Of a stretch of 34,659 nt of DNA, positions 16,548 through 24,250 are shown piece by piece. Each line of letters opens with the position of its first letter. Position 1 is the first letter of the stretch. This DNA is from JAFGHJ01 sp964606065. Lineage in GTDB: Bacteria; Hydrothermota; UBA3072. Both the position numbers and the translations under genes were made by a program. The notes under the pieces were generated by a model, which saw nothing but the letters and a program-made list of their open reading frames with translations, made no database searches and was not told where the DNA came from. Where the stretch lies: assembly GCA_964606065.1 (NCBI GenBank), contig CAZSEX010000018.1:1-34659 (forward strand). The letters run 5' to 3'.

Positions 16548-17964
16548 ATGAGTGTACCTGACAGGATAAAAAAGGAAATAGAACGACTTCGTAAAGAATT
16601 ACGTTATCATAATTACCGGTATTACGTTTTGAATCAGCCTGAGATATCCGATTATGAATTCGATTCGCAGATGGAAAAATTGAAAAATCTCGAGGATAAA
16701 TATCCCGAGATGAAAGATCCTAATTCTCCGACGGAAAGAGTGGGCGGAGAACCTTTAGAGGGTTTTTCTACTGTTACGCATCATCCTCCGATGTTATCCC
16801 TTGACAATACTTACGATGAAAAAGAGTTAAAAGAATTTGAGCGGAGAGTTTTAAAAAATCTCGGAAACAAAACAAATAAAATCGAGTGGGTTATAGAACA
16901 GAAAATAGACGGAGTGGCTGTTTCGCTTGAATACGAAAATGGTAAATTCATCAGAGGTTCAACAAGGGGAGACGGAGTAACGGGAGATGATATAACTCAG
17001 AATATAAAGACAATAAAAAGTGTTCCTCTCGAATTGCTGGAAGGTGGAGAAAAGTATTCCCGACTCGAGGTCAGAGGCGAAGTTTTTATGCCTGATTCTT
17101 CTTTCTTAAAATTAAATAAAGAAAAAGAAGAAAAAGAAGAACAACTATTCGCGAATCCCAGAAACGCGACCGCGGGCACGTTGAAAAATCTCGATCCGCG
17201 GATTGTGGCAGAAAGAAATCTCGATATTTACATCCATTCTTACGGTACATTACCGGGTAATATTAAAACACACAGAGAAGCGCTGGATATTCTGGAAAAA
17301 ATAGGATTTAAAGTTATTCCCCTTAGGGAAGTCAGAAACAGTATCGAAGAATCGAAGGATTTAATAAAAGAGTGGAGTACAAAAAGATTTAAATTACCTT
17401 ACCAGACTGATGGACTCGTTTTTAAGGTTAACGATATTAAATCGAGAGAGATTTTGGGTTCCACCTCGAAATCACCGAGGTGGGCTGTCGCGTATAAATT
17501 TCCCGCAGAGAGAAAAGTTACGCGTTTAAACGAAATAAAAGTATCCATAGGAAGAACCGGTATTGCTACTCCTATCGCTATGCTTAAGCCTGTTTTTGTG
17601 GCTGGTACAACTGTTTCGAGGGCGTCTCTTTTCAATAAGGATGAAATCGAGCGAAAGGATATTCGCGTGGGCGATAAAGTTTTCATTGAAAAAGGCGGAG
17701 ATATAATTCCTCATGTTGTTGGAGTGGATAAAAACGCAAGAGACGGAAGCGAAAAGAAATTTAAATTTCCGGATAAATGTCCGGTTTGCGGAGAGACGCT
17801 CGTCCGACCTGAAGGCGAGGTTTACTATAGATGTATAAATGTCGGGTGCCCTTCTCAGGTTAAAAAGAGTATTATTCATTACGGATCCAGGAACGGCATG
17901 GATATTGAAGGTCTCGGAGAGGTTCTCGTCGACCAATTGGTTGAGAAAAAACTGATAAGAGATT
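16548..17964 (+). CDS. ligA: NAD+-dependent DNA ligase LigA (3' end lost in gap)
   Basis: LigA seals nicks during replication and repair using NAD+. The visible 472 codons cover domain Ia (HNYRYYVLNQPEISDYEFD), the adenylation domain with catalytic K119 in KIDG and GSTRGDGVTGDD, the OB fold, and the start of the zinc finger region (CPVCGETL through CINVGCPSQV, four Cys). The sequence then enters a 100-N gap. The helix-hairpin-helix and BRCT domains, about 200 residues, are missing, and DNA after the gap is non-coding repeat. Nothing shows the gene is really broken; this is an assembly break. No Shine-Dalgarno is seen before ATG 16548. Confidence 0.93.
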
Positions 17965-18064
17965 NNNNNNNNNNNNNNNNNNNNNNNNNNNNNNNNNNNN
18001 NNNNNNNNNNNNNNNNNNNNNNNNNNNNNNNNNNNNNNNNNNNNNNNNNNNNNNNNNNNNNNNN
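17965..18064. other. Assembly gap of 100 N
   Basis: Exactly 100 N, the usual placeholder for a gap of unknown size. It must hide at least the last third of ligA. The right flank begins directly in repeat sequence (accacgaaacacac), which may explain why assembly failed here. Linkage and orientation across the gap rest on scaffolding. Confidence 0.98.
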
Positions 18065-18415
18065 ACCACGAAACACACTAAATATACTAAACCCAATCAA
18101 CCCCCATTTTTTATTGTTTTTTAACTCGAGACACAAAACTCGTAACCCGAAACTTTGTTGAACCACAAAGACCGCAAAGTTCACAAAGCCCCGCACCCAT
18201 TTATTTTGTTTTATTAACAACAGAGAGCACAGAGAAAACAACTAAAAATTCGGTTGTTTAAAGCCCAACCCCCCCAATTAATTCTCACACAAAGCCACAA
18301 AGGACACAAAGCCCCACCCAATCAAATTGATTTTTTTTAACATGTAGGACATGTAGGAATTATAGTTATACTAAATCCCACCTGATATTCATCACCCCCA
18401 ACCTAATTTTACCCC
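18065..18415. repeat. Repeat-rich spacer with CACAAAG-type units
   Basis: About 350 bases with no credible gene. Positions 18161-18192 and 18284-18316 contain consecutive CACAAAG/CGCAAAG units at 8-9 base spacing. Positions 18065-18090 and 18218-18243 hold degenerate relatives (accacgaaacac, cagagagcacagag). Apparent reading frames here are artefacts of the repeats and of the N run. Confidence 0.6.
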
Positions 18416-18452
18416 TTGACAATACGTATATTTTTGTTATAATATATACGTA
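18416..18452 (+). promoter_or_regulatory. Toxin-antitoxin promoter with inverted-repeat operator
   Basis: TTGACA (18416-18421), a 16-bp spacer and TATAAT (18438-18443) form an exact-consensus promoter. A perfect 9-bp inverted repeat, TACGTATAT (18423-18431) and ATATACGTA (18444-18452), flanks the -10 box symmetrically. Each arm contains the self-complementary TACGTA. This is the expected layout for autorepression by a ribbon-helix-helix antitoxin, alone or with its toxin. Confidence 0.82.
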
Positions 18453-18466
18453 CAAGGAAGAATGTA

Positions 18467-18715
18467 GTGGATAAAAAACTAACTTTAAAACTTGACGAAG
18501 AAGTTATTGAGGGTGCTAAAAACTATGCCAGGAAGAGGCATCAGAGTTTATCTAAATTAGTGGGTAACTATTTTGATTATCTTTCAAAGGCTGAAGGAGC
18601 GAGTGATTTTGATTTTTCTGCATTAGTTAAGGAATTGTCGGGAGTTATTGATTTAAAGAAGGATTTTGATTTAGATAAAGGGTATTTAGGTTATATAGTC
18701 GAGAAATACAAATAA
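18467..18715 (+). CDS. Ribbon-helix-helix antitoxin, DUF6364 type
   Basis: An 82-residue protein whose start (KLTLKLDEEVIEGAKNYARKR) is a ribbon-helix-helix strand and helix of the DUF6364/VapB type. The acidic C-terminal half should wrap the toxin. Such antitoxins neutralise a PIN ribonuclease and repress the operon. The start is GTG 18467 with AAGGAAG at 18454-18460; the upstream ATG at 18462 runs straight into a stop. Its TAA overlaps the toxin ATG by one base, which is typical coupling. The inverted repeat around the promoter is the probable binding site. Confidence 0.82.
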   Translation: MDKKLTLKLDEEVIEGAKNYARKRHQSLSKLVGNYFDYLSKAEGASDFDFSALVKELSGVIDLKKDFDLDKGYLGYIVEKYK

Positions 18716-19134
18716 TGCAGAAAATATTTATTGATGCGGATGTTATTCTCGATTTGTTGGCAAAAAGAGAGACTCATTATAAATATGCAGCTGCTCTTTT
18801 TACTTTGATTGATAGTTCAAAATGTAAGGCTTTTACAACTCCGGTTGTTATTTCTAATATATATTATATTCTAAAAAAATTAAAGAAAGAGGAATTTGCC
18901 GGCAACAAAGTAAGAAAATTAAGGCTTTTACTTAACATATTAGCTGTTAATGAGAAAATAATAGATTTAGCTTTGTCTTCGAATTTCAAAGATTTCGAAG
19001 ATGCCATTCAATATTATGCTTCCGTCGAGAACAAAATAGATTTTATTGTAACAAGGAATAAGAAAGATTATAAGGCAAGTGCAATACCTGTTGTTTCACC
19101 TGAAGAGTATCTAAATATAATAAGTGCAAGTTAG
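18715..19134 (+). CDS. PIN-domain toxin, VapC-like endoribonuclease
   Basis: PIN-domain proteins of toxin-antitoxin pairs cleave RNA using acidic residues that hold Mg2+ or Mn2+. The 139-residue protein has the first acidic position D7 (FIDADVILDLL) and a helix with SNIYYILKKL, as in the PIN_3/COG1848 group. The second acidic cluster is KDFEDAIQY (E95, D96), and the final block is DFIVTRNKKDY (TRN 113-115, D118). All expected active-site groups are present, so the toxin looks intact. It is translated from a start overlapping the antitoxin stop by one base. Confidence 0.87.
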   Translation: MQKIFIDADVILDLLAKRETHYKYAAALFTLIDSSKCKAFTTPVVISNIYYILKKLKKEEFAGNKVRKLRLLLNILAVNEKIIDLALSSNFKDFEDAIQYYASVENKIDFIVTRNKKDYKASAIPVVSPEEYLNIISAS

Positions 19135-19172
19135 CTTTCTGTTACACTAAAATTTTTATTGTTTTTTAACAA

Positions 19173-19202
19173 ATAAAAGGTGCCCGAAACTAAACCTTTT
19201 AT
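19173..19202. other. AT-rich hairpin after the toxin gene
   Basis: ATAAAAGGT (19173-19181) and ACCTTTTAT (19194-19202) form a perfect 9-bp stem around a 12-base loop, 39 bases after the toxin stop. There is no T tract behind it on the + strand, so a terminator role is uncertain. Confidence 0.35.
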
Positions 19203-19205
19203 AAA

Positions 19206-19313
19206 TTACTCTATGGCATCCATTGCTGTTAGGATGTCCTTTAGATATAGTGAAGTTGCCAGAAACTTTTCGCGATTTATATTATACGTTTGAATCATAA
19301 TTATTGAATTCAT
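19206..19313 (-). CDS. Possible 35-residue small ORF or gene fragment
   Basis: A small minus-strand frame, ATG to TAA, encodes 35 residues ending YLKDILTAMDAIE. It lies just downstream of the lipoprotein gene. A TATAAT sits 4 bases before the ATG, and TTGCCG lies 16 bp further up, inside the preceding gene. The YLKDILTAMDAIE stretch vaguely resembles the first helix of HepT-like proteins, so it could be a gene remnant. It may equally be chance. Confidence 0.15.
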   Translation of the reverse strand: MNSIIMIQTYNINREKFLATSLYLKDILTAMDAIE

Positions 19314-19327
19314 GATAATTATAATCG

Positions 19328-20158
19328 TTACTTCAAAATCGGCAATTTTATTATTCCGTCCTCGACAGAAACATATAGACTTTTCTCGTCGAACCCTTTA
19401 CCTCCGATAGCTACGCCGATTGAAGTCTTTAGCGGTTTCCCTGATAGATATTTAACTGTCCCTCCGGCATCGATTTTTATTACATTCTCGATTGTGCTTG
19501 CATATATGTTGTCGTTATTGTCCCTGCACATATAAAACATTTTGGTATTATCTATGATTACCCCGGGTTTTTCAGAAGCACTATTCGAGTCTAATTTGAG
19601 TTTGATTATTTTCTTTCCTTCTCTCGCGTACAAATTCTCATTATCTCTGTTGATAACTATACTCGTAAGGGCAAAAGGACCGGTCGTATCGCTTTCGAAA
19701 AAGATATTTTTCTCACCCGAGGAATTGATTTTATAAATAATACCTTTTAAATCATCCGCGACATAAATGTTTTTGTTGTTATCAACCTTCACATCGAAAC
19801 ACAATTTAAATCCATCCGCGATTGTTTCGGTATTGCCGTCCGGCAAGATTTTTAAAAGTTTGTCACCTACTGTTATAAATATCCCGTTGTTATTATTAAT
19901 ATAAATTCCGGGACCAATGAAACTTCCTTCAAGTACTGCTATATCGGTGATTTTGCCGTCCGGTGTCACTTTTGATAATATTCCGTTACCTGTTTCAGGA
20001 GCGGTTATCATATACATTAATCCGTTGTTGTTGAAAGCAATACCGTAGGGTCTATTACCCGAAATTTTTAGAAAATAATCCGGTTCGACGGAACTGACGG
20101 ATGTGCAACTCAATATCAATAAAAGAGAAAAAATATAGAATTTATCGAATGATTTCAT
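19328..20158 (-). CDS. Secreted beta-propeller lipoprotein (NHL/SMP-30-like)
   Basis: The 276-residue product has a lipoprotein signal: a positively charged start, a hydrophobic core, and C18 after ILS. It should therefore be lipidated. The rest is built of repeated short blocks of the type GIAFNNNGLMYM, GIYINNNNGIFITVGDKL, DVKVDNNKNIYVADD and SIVINRDNENLYAREG, as in NHL/SMP-30 beta-propellers. Function is unknown; such propellers bind ligands or proteins, or act as lactonases, and no catalytic set is evident. ATG 20158 is chosen over an upstream in-frame start, because AAGGAGG lies 6 bases before it and a consensus promoter precedes it. Confidence 0.82.
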   Translation of the reverse strand: MKSFDKFYIFSLLLILSCTSVSSVEPDYFLKISGNRPYGIAFNNNGLMYMITAPETGNGILSKVTPDGKITDIAVLEGSFIGPGIYINNNNGIFITVGDKLLKILPDGNTETIADGFKLCFDVKVDNNKNIYVADDLKGIIYKINSSGEKNIFFESDTTGPFALTSIVINRDNENLYAREGKKIIKLKLDSNSASEKPGVIIDNTKMFYMCRDNNDNIYASTIENVIKIDAGGTVKYLSGKPLKTSIGVAIGGKGFDEKSLYVSVEDGIIKLPILK

Positions 20159-20177
20159 TCGGAGCCTCCTTAAAATT

Positions 20178-20205
20178 ATTATAATTGTTTTATTTAGACT
20201 GTCAA
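20178..20205 (-). promoter_or_regulatory. Promoter of the beta-propeller lipoprotein gene
   Basis: On the minus strand, TTGACA (20200-20205), a 16-bp spacer and TATAAT (20178-20183) give an exact-consensus promoter 20 bases before the start codon. A Shine-Dalgarno lies between. Confidence 0.85.
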
Positions 20206-20217
20206 GCATATAAAAAA

Positions 20218-20258
20218 CAAACTACACAAATCCGTCCGGGACAAAAGTGTGTAGTTTG
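20218..20258. promoter_or_regulatory. Perfect 11-bp inverted repeat upstream of the lipoprotein promoter
   Basis: CAAACTACACA (20218-20228) is perfectly complementary to TGTGTAGTTTG (20248-20258) with 19 bases between. It lies between the -35 box of the lipoprotein promoter and the terminator of the gene before it. It could be an operator or an extra hairpin; the sequence does not decide. Confidence 0.45.
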
Positions 20259-20262
20259 AAAT

Positions 20263-20294
20263 AAAAAAGCCGCGGAACGGATGTTCTGCGGCTT
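20263..20294 (-). terminator. Rho-independent terminator of the DUF5684 gene
   Basis: A 12-bp GC-rich stem (20267-20278 with 20283-20294, one G-U type mismatch) has a four-base loop. On the minus strand it is followed by a run of T. It lies about 35 bases after the stop of the gene at 20330-20698. Confidence 0.85.
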
Positions 20295-20329
20295 CTTTAG
20301 ATTCGTATGAATCTTAAATAGAGATTTTA

Positions 20330-20698
20330 CTATCCCTGGTATCGAGCGCTTCCGAAACCCAGTATCGGGTAAAATATTGGTGCTAAAAGTATTAATCCTA
20401 TCGCGAATCCTGTACTCTGTCCGAATTTCTTTGCGAGTTCGAGATTGACTATAATTAATATTACAATGTTAACAACAGGAATAAACATCAGTATAAACCA
20501 CCATATAGGTTTTCCTACCACTTCCAGCAATACTATCATATTGTAAATCGGTATTATTGCCGCCCAGCCTGGTTTTCCCGCTTTGGTGAAAATTTTCCAC
20601 ATTGCGGCAATCATTAAAATGATTATTGCCAGATAAACGATTCCTAACCCGGCAGACACACCCCCAATTAAACCAGTTGGTACATCACCATAATCCAT
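20330..20698 (-). CDS. DUF5684 family small membrane protein
   Basis: A 122-residue protein with about four hydrophobic segments. The segment KAGKPGWAAIIPIYNMIVLLEVVGKP, followed by a double-tryptophan membrane helix, LAKKFGQ and YPILGFGSARY, matches the DUF5684 family, often seen near signal peptidase genes in other bacteria. No function is established, and no catalytic residues can be pointed out. AAGGAGG precedes the ATG, a promoter lies at 20733-20761, and a strong terminator follows, so this is a single-gene transcript. Confidence 0.85.
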   Translation of the reverse strand: MDYGDVPTGLIGGVSAGLGIVYLAIIILMIAAMWKIFTKAGKPGWAAIIPIYNMIVLLEVVGKPIWWFILMFIPVVNIVILIIVNLELAKKFGQSTGFAIGLILLAPIFYPILGFGSARYQG

Positions 20699-20732
20699 AA
20701 ATACACCTCCTTTTGTTAATTGTTTAATATAA

Positions 20733-20761
20733 TATATACGAATTTTTTACTATAATGTCAA
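20733..20761 (-). promoter_or_regulatory. Promoter of the DUF5684 gene
   Basis: Minus strand: TTGACA (20756-20761), a 17-bp spacer and TATATA (20733-20738), with AAGGAGG between it and the ATG at 20698. Confidence 0.75.
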
Positions 20762-20782
20762 TACTAAAAATTTTTTTTATTG

Positions 20783-20930
20783 GAACCACAGATTACACTG
20801 ATTATCACAGAAACTTACCACAAAGACGCAAAGTCCGCAGAGAAAAACAAAAAAATGTGTTGTTAAAAAAACCCATCCCACAACCACAATAATTAGCCAC
20901 TGATTTACACGGATGCACACTGATTAAAAA
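20783..20930 (+). repeat. CACAAAG-type and CACAGATTACAC-type interspersed repeats
   Basis: 20783-20812 is 'gaaccacagattacactgattatcacag'-like. 20816-20848 carries CCACAAAGACGCAAAGTCCGCAGAG, a nine-base periodic unit. 20893-20930 is a further relative (agccactgatttacacggatg). The same families occur in at least six other spacers of the window. No gene is seen between 20762 and 20995. Confidence 0.65.
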
Positions 20931-20995
20931 GAATATATTTTTTGCTAAAAACCCACCCACAACCCCAAAAAATATTCTCACACAGAAAAAAAGAT

Positions 20996-21535
20996 TTAAA
21001 AGTTAAAAACGATATTTGACCCGTAACTATTATTACCTAATTCGATTTTTGGTTGTAAATGAATGCCTCCATATTCAAAATTGTATTTGCGAACTGATGA
21101 TGGAACACTAAATATATCAATAATATCAATTAAAAGTACGAGGATGGCGCCCGTAAACCAAAAACCTGGCCACATATCCTCATAAGAATTTAGAGCAGCC
21201 AGAGAAAGAGTACAGGTTATACCCGCCCGCAATCCTATAAATCCAAGTCCTCGATGCCACTGATTTGCATAAAAATGCCCCGTACTTGGCCCTATGTATG
21301 CTCCATATATAAGTAAAGATGTTCCTGTAATTGGTAATACTTTCCTTTTAAATGTGCCTGCATCACTATCATATTGACGTATTAAAGCTATACCTCCTAC
21401 TATGCTTGTTGCTGTGCTCCCCAAAGACCACATAAGAGCTGTAGCTTCAGATTTAGTTTTGTAAACTTTTGCCTTAAGCGAGTAGGAGATATTTAATAAA
21501 AAAATGACTGTTAGAATAATAATAAACTTTTTCAT
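20996..21535 (-). CDS. Uncharacterised secreted/membrane protein (P13-porin-like outline)
   Basis: I do not recognise this gene with certainty. The 179-residue product starts with a good signal peptide (about 1-22). It has hydrophobic stretches near 38-52, 69-85, 97-115 and 124-140, and ends in an aromatic residue (NIVFNF). A GPSTGHFYANQWHRGLGFIGLR block resembles small envelope proteins distantly related to the spirochaete P13 porin family, but that is a weak match. AAGGGA precedes the ATG, and a promoter lies at 21562-21590. It is divergent from the flavoprotein gene at 21724, so the two share a regulatory spacer. Confidence 0.7.
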   Translation of the reverse strand: MKKFIIILTVIFLLNISYSLKAKVYKTKSEATALMWSLGSTATSIVGGIALIRQYDSDAGTFKRKVLPITGTSLLIYGAYIGPSTGHFYANQWHRGLGFIGLRAGITCTLSLAALNSYEDMWPGFWFTGAILVLLIDIIDIFSVPSSVRKYNFEYGGIHLQPKIELGNNSYGSNIVFNF

Positions 21536-21561
21536 TATATTCCCTTAAGTCTAGATAATAA

Positions 21562-21590
21562 ATACTACATTCAACTTTTTGTTTTGTCAA
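21562..21590 (-). promoter_or_regulatory. Promoter of the 20996-21535 gene
   Basis: Minus strand: TTGACA (21585-21590), a 17-bp spacer and TAGTAT (21562-21567). The divergent promoter at 21679-21706 serves the flavoprotein gene. Confidence 0.72.
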
Positions 21591-21678
21591 GTAATGGATA
21601 TCTTGCATATTGAGGAAGGGCTATTACCCTTTCTTTTGGTTCTTTAATCCGAAACTCGGAATTTCGCTTAATACTTCC

Positions 21679-21706
21679 TTGACATTGAGTGGTTTTTTTT
21701 TATTTT
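21679..21706 (+). promoter_or_regulatory. Promoter of the flavoprotein gene
   Basis: TTGACA (21679-21684), a 16-bp spacer and TATTTT (21701-21706). The start codon follows 17 bases later with GAGG (21712-21715) between. This placement argues against the longer in-frame start at 21610. Confidence 0.7.
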
Positions 21707-21723
21707 TGTCCGAGGTTGGATTT

Positions 21724-22746
21724 ATGAATAAAAAAGATGTTATTATCTGCGGGGCGGGACCTGCCGGTTCTTCTCTTGCTTATTTTTTATCAAAGAGAGG
21801 ATTCGATATTCTTCTTCTCGATAAGGTTAAATTCCCGAGAATTAAACCCTGCGCTGGAGCTTTTCAGATTTCTTTAAACGATTTTTTCCCTTTTTCTTTT
21901 GAATCGATCGCGGAGGATAAAGCCGCAGGTTTTTATTTTGCTAAAAATGGACGGCGTTTTAGTATTGAAATGGAAAAGCCTATAGCCTATACGGTGAACA
22001 GAAAAAAGTTCGATTATTTTTTACTGCAAAAAGCGATTGCTTCCGGGGCTGAGTTTTTAGAGGAATGTAAGGTTATAAGAGTGAATGAAGGAGTAGTTTA
22101 TAGTACGTTGGGTAAGTTCAAAGGTAAAATAATTGTAGGAGCCGACGGAGTAAATGGCGTATTAAGGAGATACGGTAAATACAGGAGGTTCAAAGGCATG
22201 ATGAAAACTATAAGCGCGGATATCCCAATTTCTTTTGAAAAAAAATTGGGTTTTGATTTTTCTTACACGAAAGGCGGATATGCCTGGCTATTTCCGAAAG
22301 GCCGTATAACTCATGTAGGATTTGGAACCGAACCAGAAGTTTTTAAAAATGGTGAAATTATATTGAATAAAATTTTGGAAGATTACGGATTTCCCGAACC
22401 AGAAAATATTTATAAATGGACTTATCCTTTATTTTCCTCTCCTGAATTGCTGGTGTGGCGAAACACTCTTTTGATTGGAGACGCGGCTTCTCTTGTTAAT
22501 CCCGCCACAGGAGGAGGAATTTACAACGCCGTCCAGTCCGCTCATCTTGCTTCAAAAGCAATCGATTCGAATTTAAGAGAGGGGAAACCTCTTAAAGTTT
22601 ATCAGGATATGATAGAAAAAAGTATGTATCCGATGTTTTATTCAGCTAAAGCTTTTAATTTGATGTTGCAAAAAAATCCTTTTACCATTCAATTTCTTCG
22701 TATACTGAAACCGTTCCTCGTTTTTCTGGCTAAAACTTTATCGTGA
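21724..22746 (+). CDS. Geranylgeranyl reductase family FAD-dependent oxidoreductase
   Basis: The 340-residue protein has an FAD-binding GxGxxG (G10-A-G-P-A-G15) and the PRIKPC motif with C43 that marks this family. YAWLFPKG starts at Y186 and matches the (F/Y)xWxFPKG substrate-cavity motif of geranylgeranyl reductases. The second FAD motif is GDAASLVNPATGGGI at 252-266. Relatives saturate prenyl double bonds in archaeal lipids, quinone tails or phytol. The substrate here is unknown; a quinone or polyprenyl chain is a reasonable inference. No prenyl-synthesis gene is adjacent. It is a single-gene unit with its own promoter. Confidence 0.85.
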   Translation: MNKKDVIICGAGPAGSSLAYFLSKRGFDILLLDKVKFPRIKPCAGAFQISLNDFFPFSFESIAEDKAAGFYFAKNGRRFSIEMEKPIAYTVNRKKFDYFLLQKAIASGAEFLEECKVIRVNEGVVYSTLGKFKGKIIVGADGVNGVLRRYGKYRRFKGMMKTISADIPISFEKKLGFDFSYTKGGYAWLFPKGRITHVGFGTEPEVFKNGEIILNKILEDYGFPEPENIYKWTYPLFSSPELLVWRNTLLIGDAASLVNPATGGGIYNAVQSAHLASKAIDSNLREGKPLKVYQDMIEKSMYPMFYSAKAFNLMLQKNPFTIQFLRILKPFLVFLAKTLS

Positions 22747-22753
22747 TTAAATC

Positions 22754-22862
22754 GTAGCCACAGATTACACGAGATTATCACAAGATTTTATTGTTGTTCA
22801 AGACTCAACTCACAACCTTGATTCCTTAACTTTGATTGGCCACAAAGATATCGGGGCAGAAA
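22754..22862 (+). repeat. Interspersed repeat units (CACAGATTACAC and CCACAAAGA types)
   Basis: 22754-22786 repeats the 'agccacagattacac-gagattatcacaag' unit seen at 20783 and, inverted, at 374-402. 22839-22862 starts with gccacaaagat. The spacer 22747-22951 contains no gene. Confidence 0.55.
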
Positions 22863-22951
22863 ATCGTTAGAGTGTTAAAATTCCAAACACGTCGTTCCGC
22901 ACTCTATTACGTTTAATGCGTCAACAAAGTTATACCCAATACCTGTTTGTA

Positions 22952-22979
22952 TTGACTTTTTTTATTTTTTTATTATGAT
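22952..22979 (+). promoter_or_regulatory. Promoter giving a predicted leaderless start for the outer-membrane-like gene
   Basis: TTGACT (22952-22957), a 16-bp spacer and TATGAT (22974-22979). ATG 22987 follows after 7 bases, where transcription should begin. The upstream ATG at 22975 lies inside the -10 box and cannot be in the transcript. Confidence 0.6.
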
Positions 22980-22986
22980 TAGTACC

Positions 22987-24210
22987 ATGTTAATATCAGT
23001 TTTCTTAATTGGAGGTTTGTTTTCATCATCAAACGATACTCTGGGGCTAAAATTTTTAAGGGAATATGATCCCGAGTATTTTTCATTCCATCACTTTTCT
23101 GCTGGGCTCGACGGGCATGAGTATCTCCGCAGTGGTTCGGATAATTCAATAGGCGGAGATGGTAATTTTGATTATTACAGAAGGACTTATTCCAACAGTA
23201 AAGATTGTTATTTTGAAGTTTATCCATATCAATATGTATATTATAGTGAGGGTAATTTCCGTTTTTCTTCTATATTGGATTTACAGAGTGGTTCTAAATT
23301 ATATCCTTTTTCGGTTCCCCTTTTCACCCTGATTGAAACAGATTTGTATGGTAGTTATGAGGAAAGGAGTGAAACCGATATTTCCAAAAATGGAATTGCG
23401 GAAGTTAAAATAGGTTTAGGTTTTGGTAGAATTATTCCCCTTTTGAATGCTTATAAAACACTCAAAATTGAAGAAGAATTAACCGATTTAAGAGAACTTT
23501 CCGAAAAATTTGACAGAAGGGAGCTTGAAAAGATTTCAGACCAGATTATGAAAAAGGAAAAATACCTGGATGAACGTGATTTTTGGAGAAATTTAGATTC
23601 TATTATAACAGAAACTGGAAATTTTAAGCATAAAAGGTTAAATGCGGTTTCCGCTATCAGGATAAGTGAAATATTAAACAGCAATTTGAAAAGGAGAGGG
23701 ACAGGTGTTCCTTACATATCCGGAATCGATAGAGGATTTGAAACAGGTTTTTATTTCGGATACCGGTATCGTTATACCCGAATTATTGATGATTATTTCG
23801 AGGAAGATCAAACAAGAAAAGAAAAGGATATATATTCAGGGATTAGATTTGATTTTGCCTATCCTCTTTCGGTAAAACTCCATTTATACGGTCATTCTCT
23901 TGGGGAAGGATACCTTTCCGATTCTCTGGGTTTAAAAGAGATTAATTTAAAGGTTGGGTTAGTCTATGAGGTTTTTAATAATTTCTTTTCTGATTTAAGC
24001 ATTGAATACTGTAATCGCAAGAACAGATATTTATCCTGGCCTCGAGACGAGGATTACGTGAGTTTAGATTGGAGAAATATATATTATATCGATTATAGAT
24101 TATCGATCTCTATTAACGGTTATTTCCATTACTATACGAGAAGAAGAGATGATAATTCTAATTTTTACTCTGGCGCACTTAGAACTTCTATAAATTACCA
24201 TTTCTTCTAA
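22987..24210 (+). CDS. Probable outer-membrane beta-barrel protein, uncharacterised
   Basis: I do not recognise the family. The 407-residue product starts with a short signal peptide (LISVFLIGGLFSSS). It contains a charged, helical-looking middle (about 160-235) and ends in a long region of alternating aromatic and polar residues with repeated tyrosines (YFGYRYRYTRII, INLKVGLVYEVF). The last residue is Phe (INYHFF). Terminal Phe after amphipathic strands is the usual mark of BAM-inserted barrels. ATG 22987 is chosen on promoter position; there is no Shine-Dalgarno. It is convergent with ddh, with 40 bases between. Confidence 0.65.
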   Translation: MLISVFLIGGLFSSSNDTLGLKFLREYDPEYFSFHHFSAGLDGHEYLRSGSDNSIGGDGNFDYYRRTYSNSKDCYFEVYPYQYVYYSEGNFRFSSILDLQSGSKLYPFSVPLFTLIETDLYGSYEERSETDISKNGIAEVKIGLGFGRIIPLLNAYKTLKIEEELTDLRELSEKFDRRELEKISDQIMKKEKYLDERDFWRNLDSIITETGNFKHKRLNAVSAIRISEILNSNLKRRGTGVPYISGIDRGFETGFYFGYRYRYTRIIDDYFEEDQTRKEKDIYSGIRFDFAYPLSVKLHLYGHSLGEGYLSDSLGLKEINLKVGLVYEVFNNFFSDLSIEYCNRKNRYLSWPRDEDYVSLDWRNIYYIDYRLSISINGYFHYYTRRRDDNSNFYSGALRTSINYHFF

Positions 24211-24250
24211 TTTTGGCCTGAAACCCGAAACCTGATATCTGACATCCAAC

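Noticed and set aside
17872..18241. Frames running through the N gap
   Set aside because: They depend on the gap being read as open sequence and on the repeats after it.
18161..18316. Repeats as a CRISPR array
   Set aside because: Units are 8-9 bases, imperfect and without spacers of constant length, and no cas genes are near.
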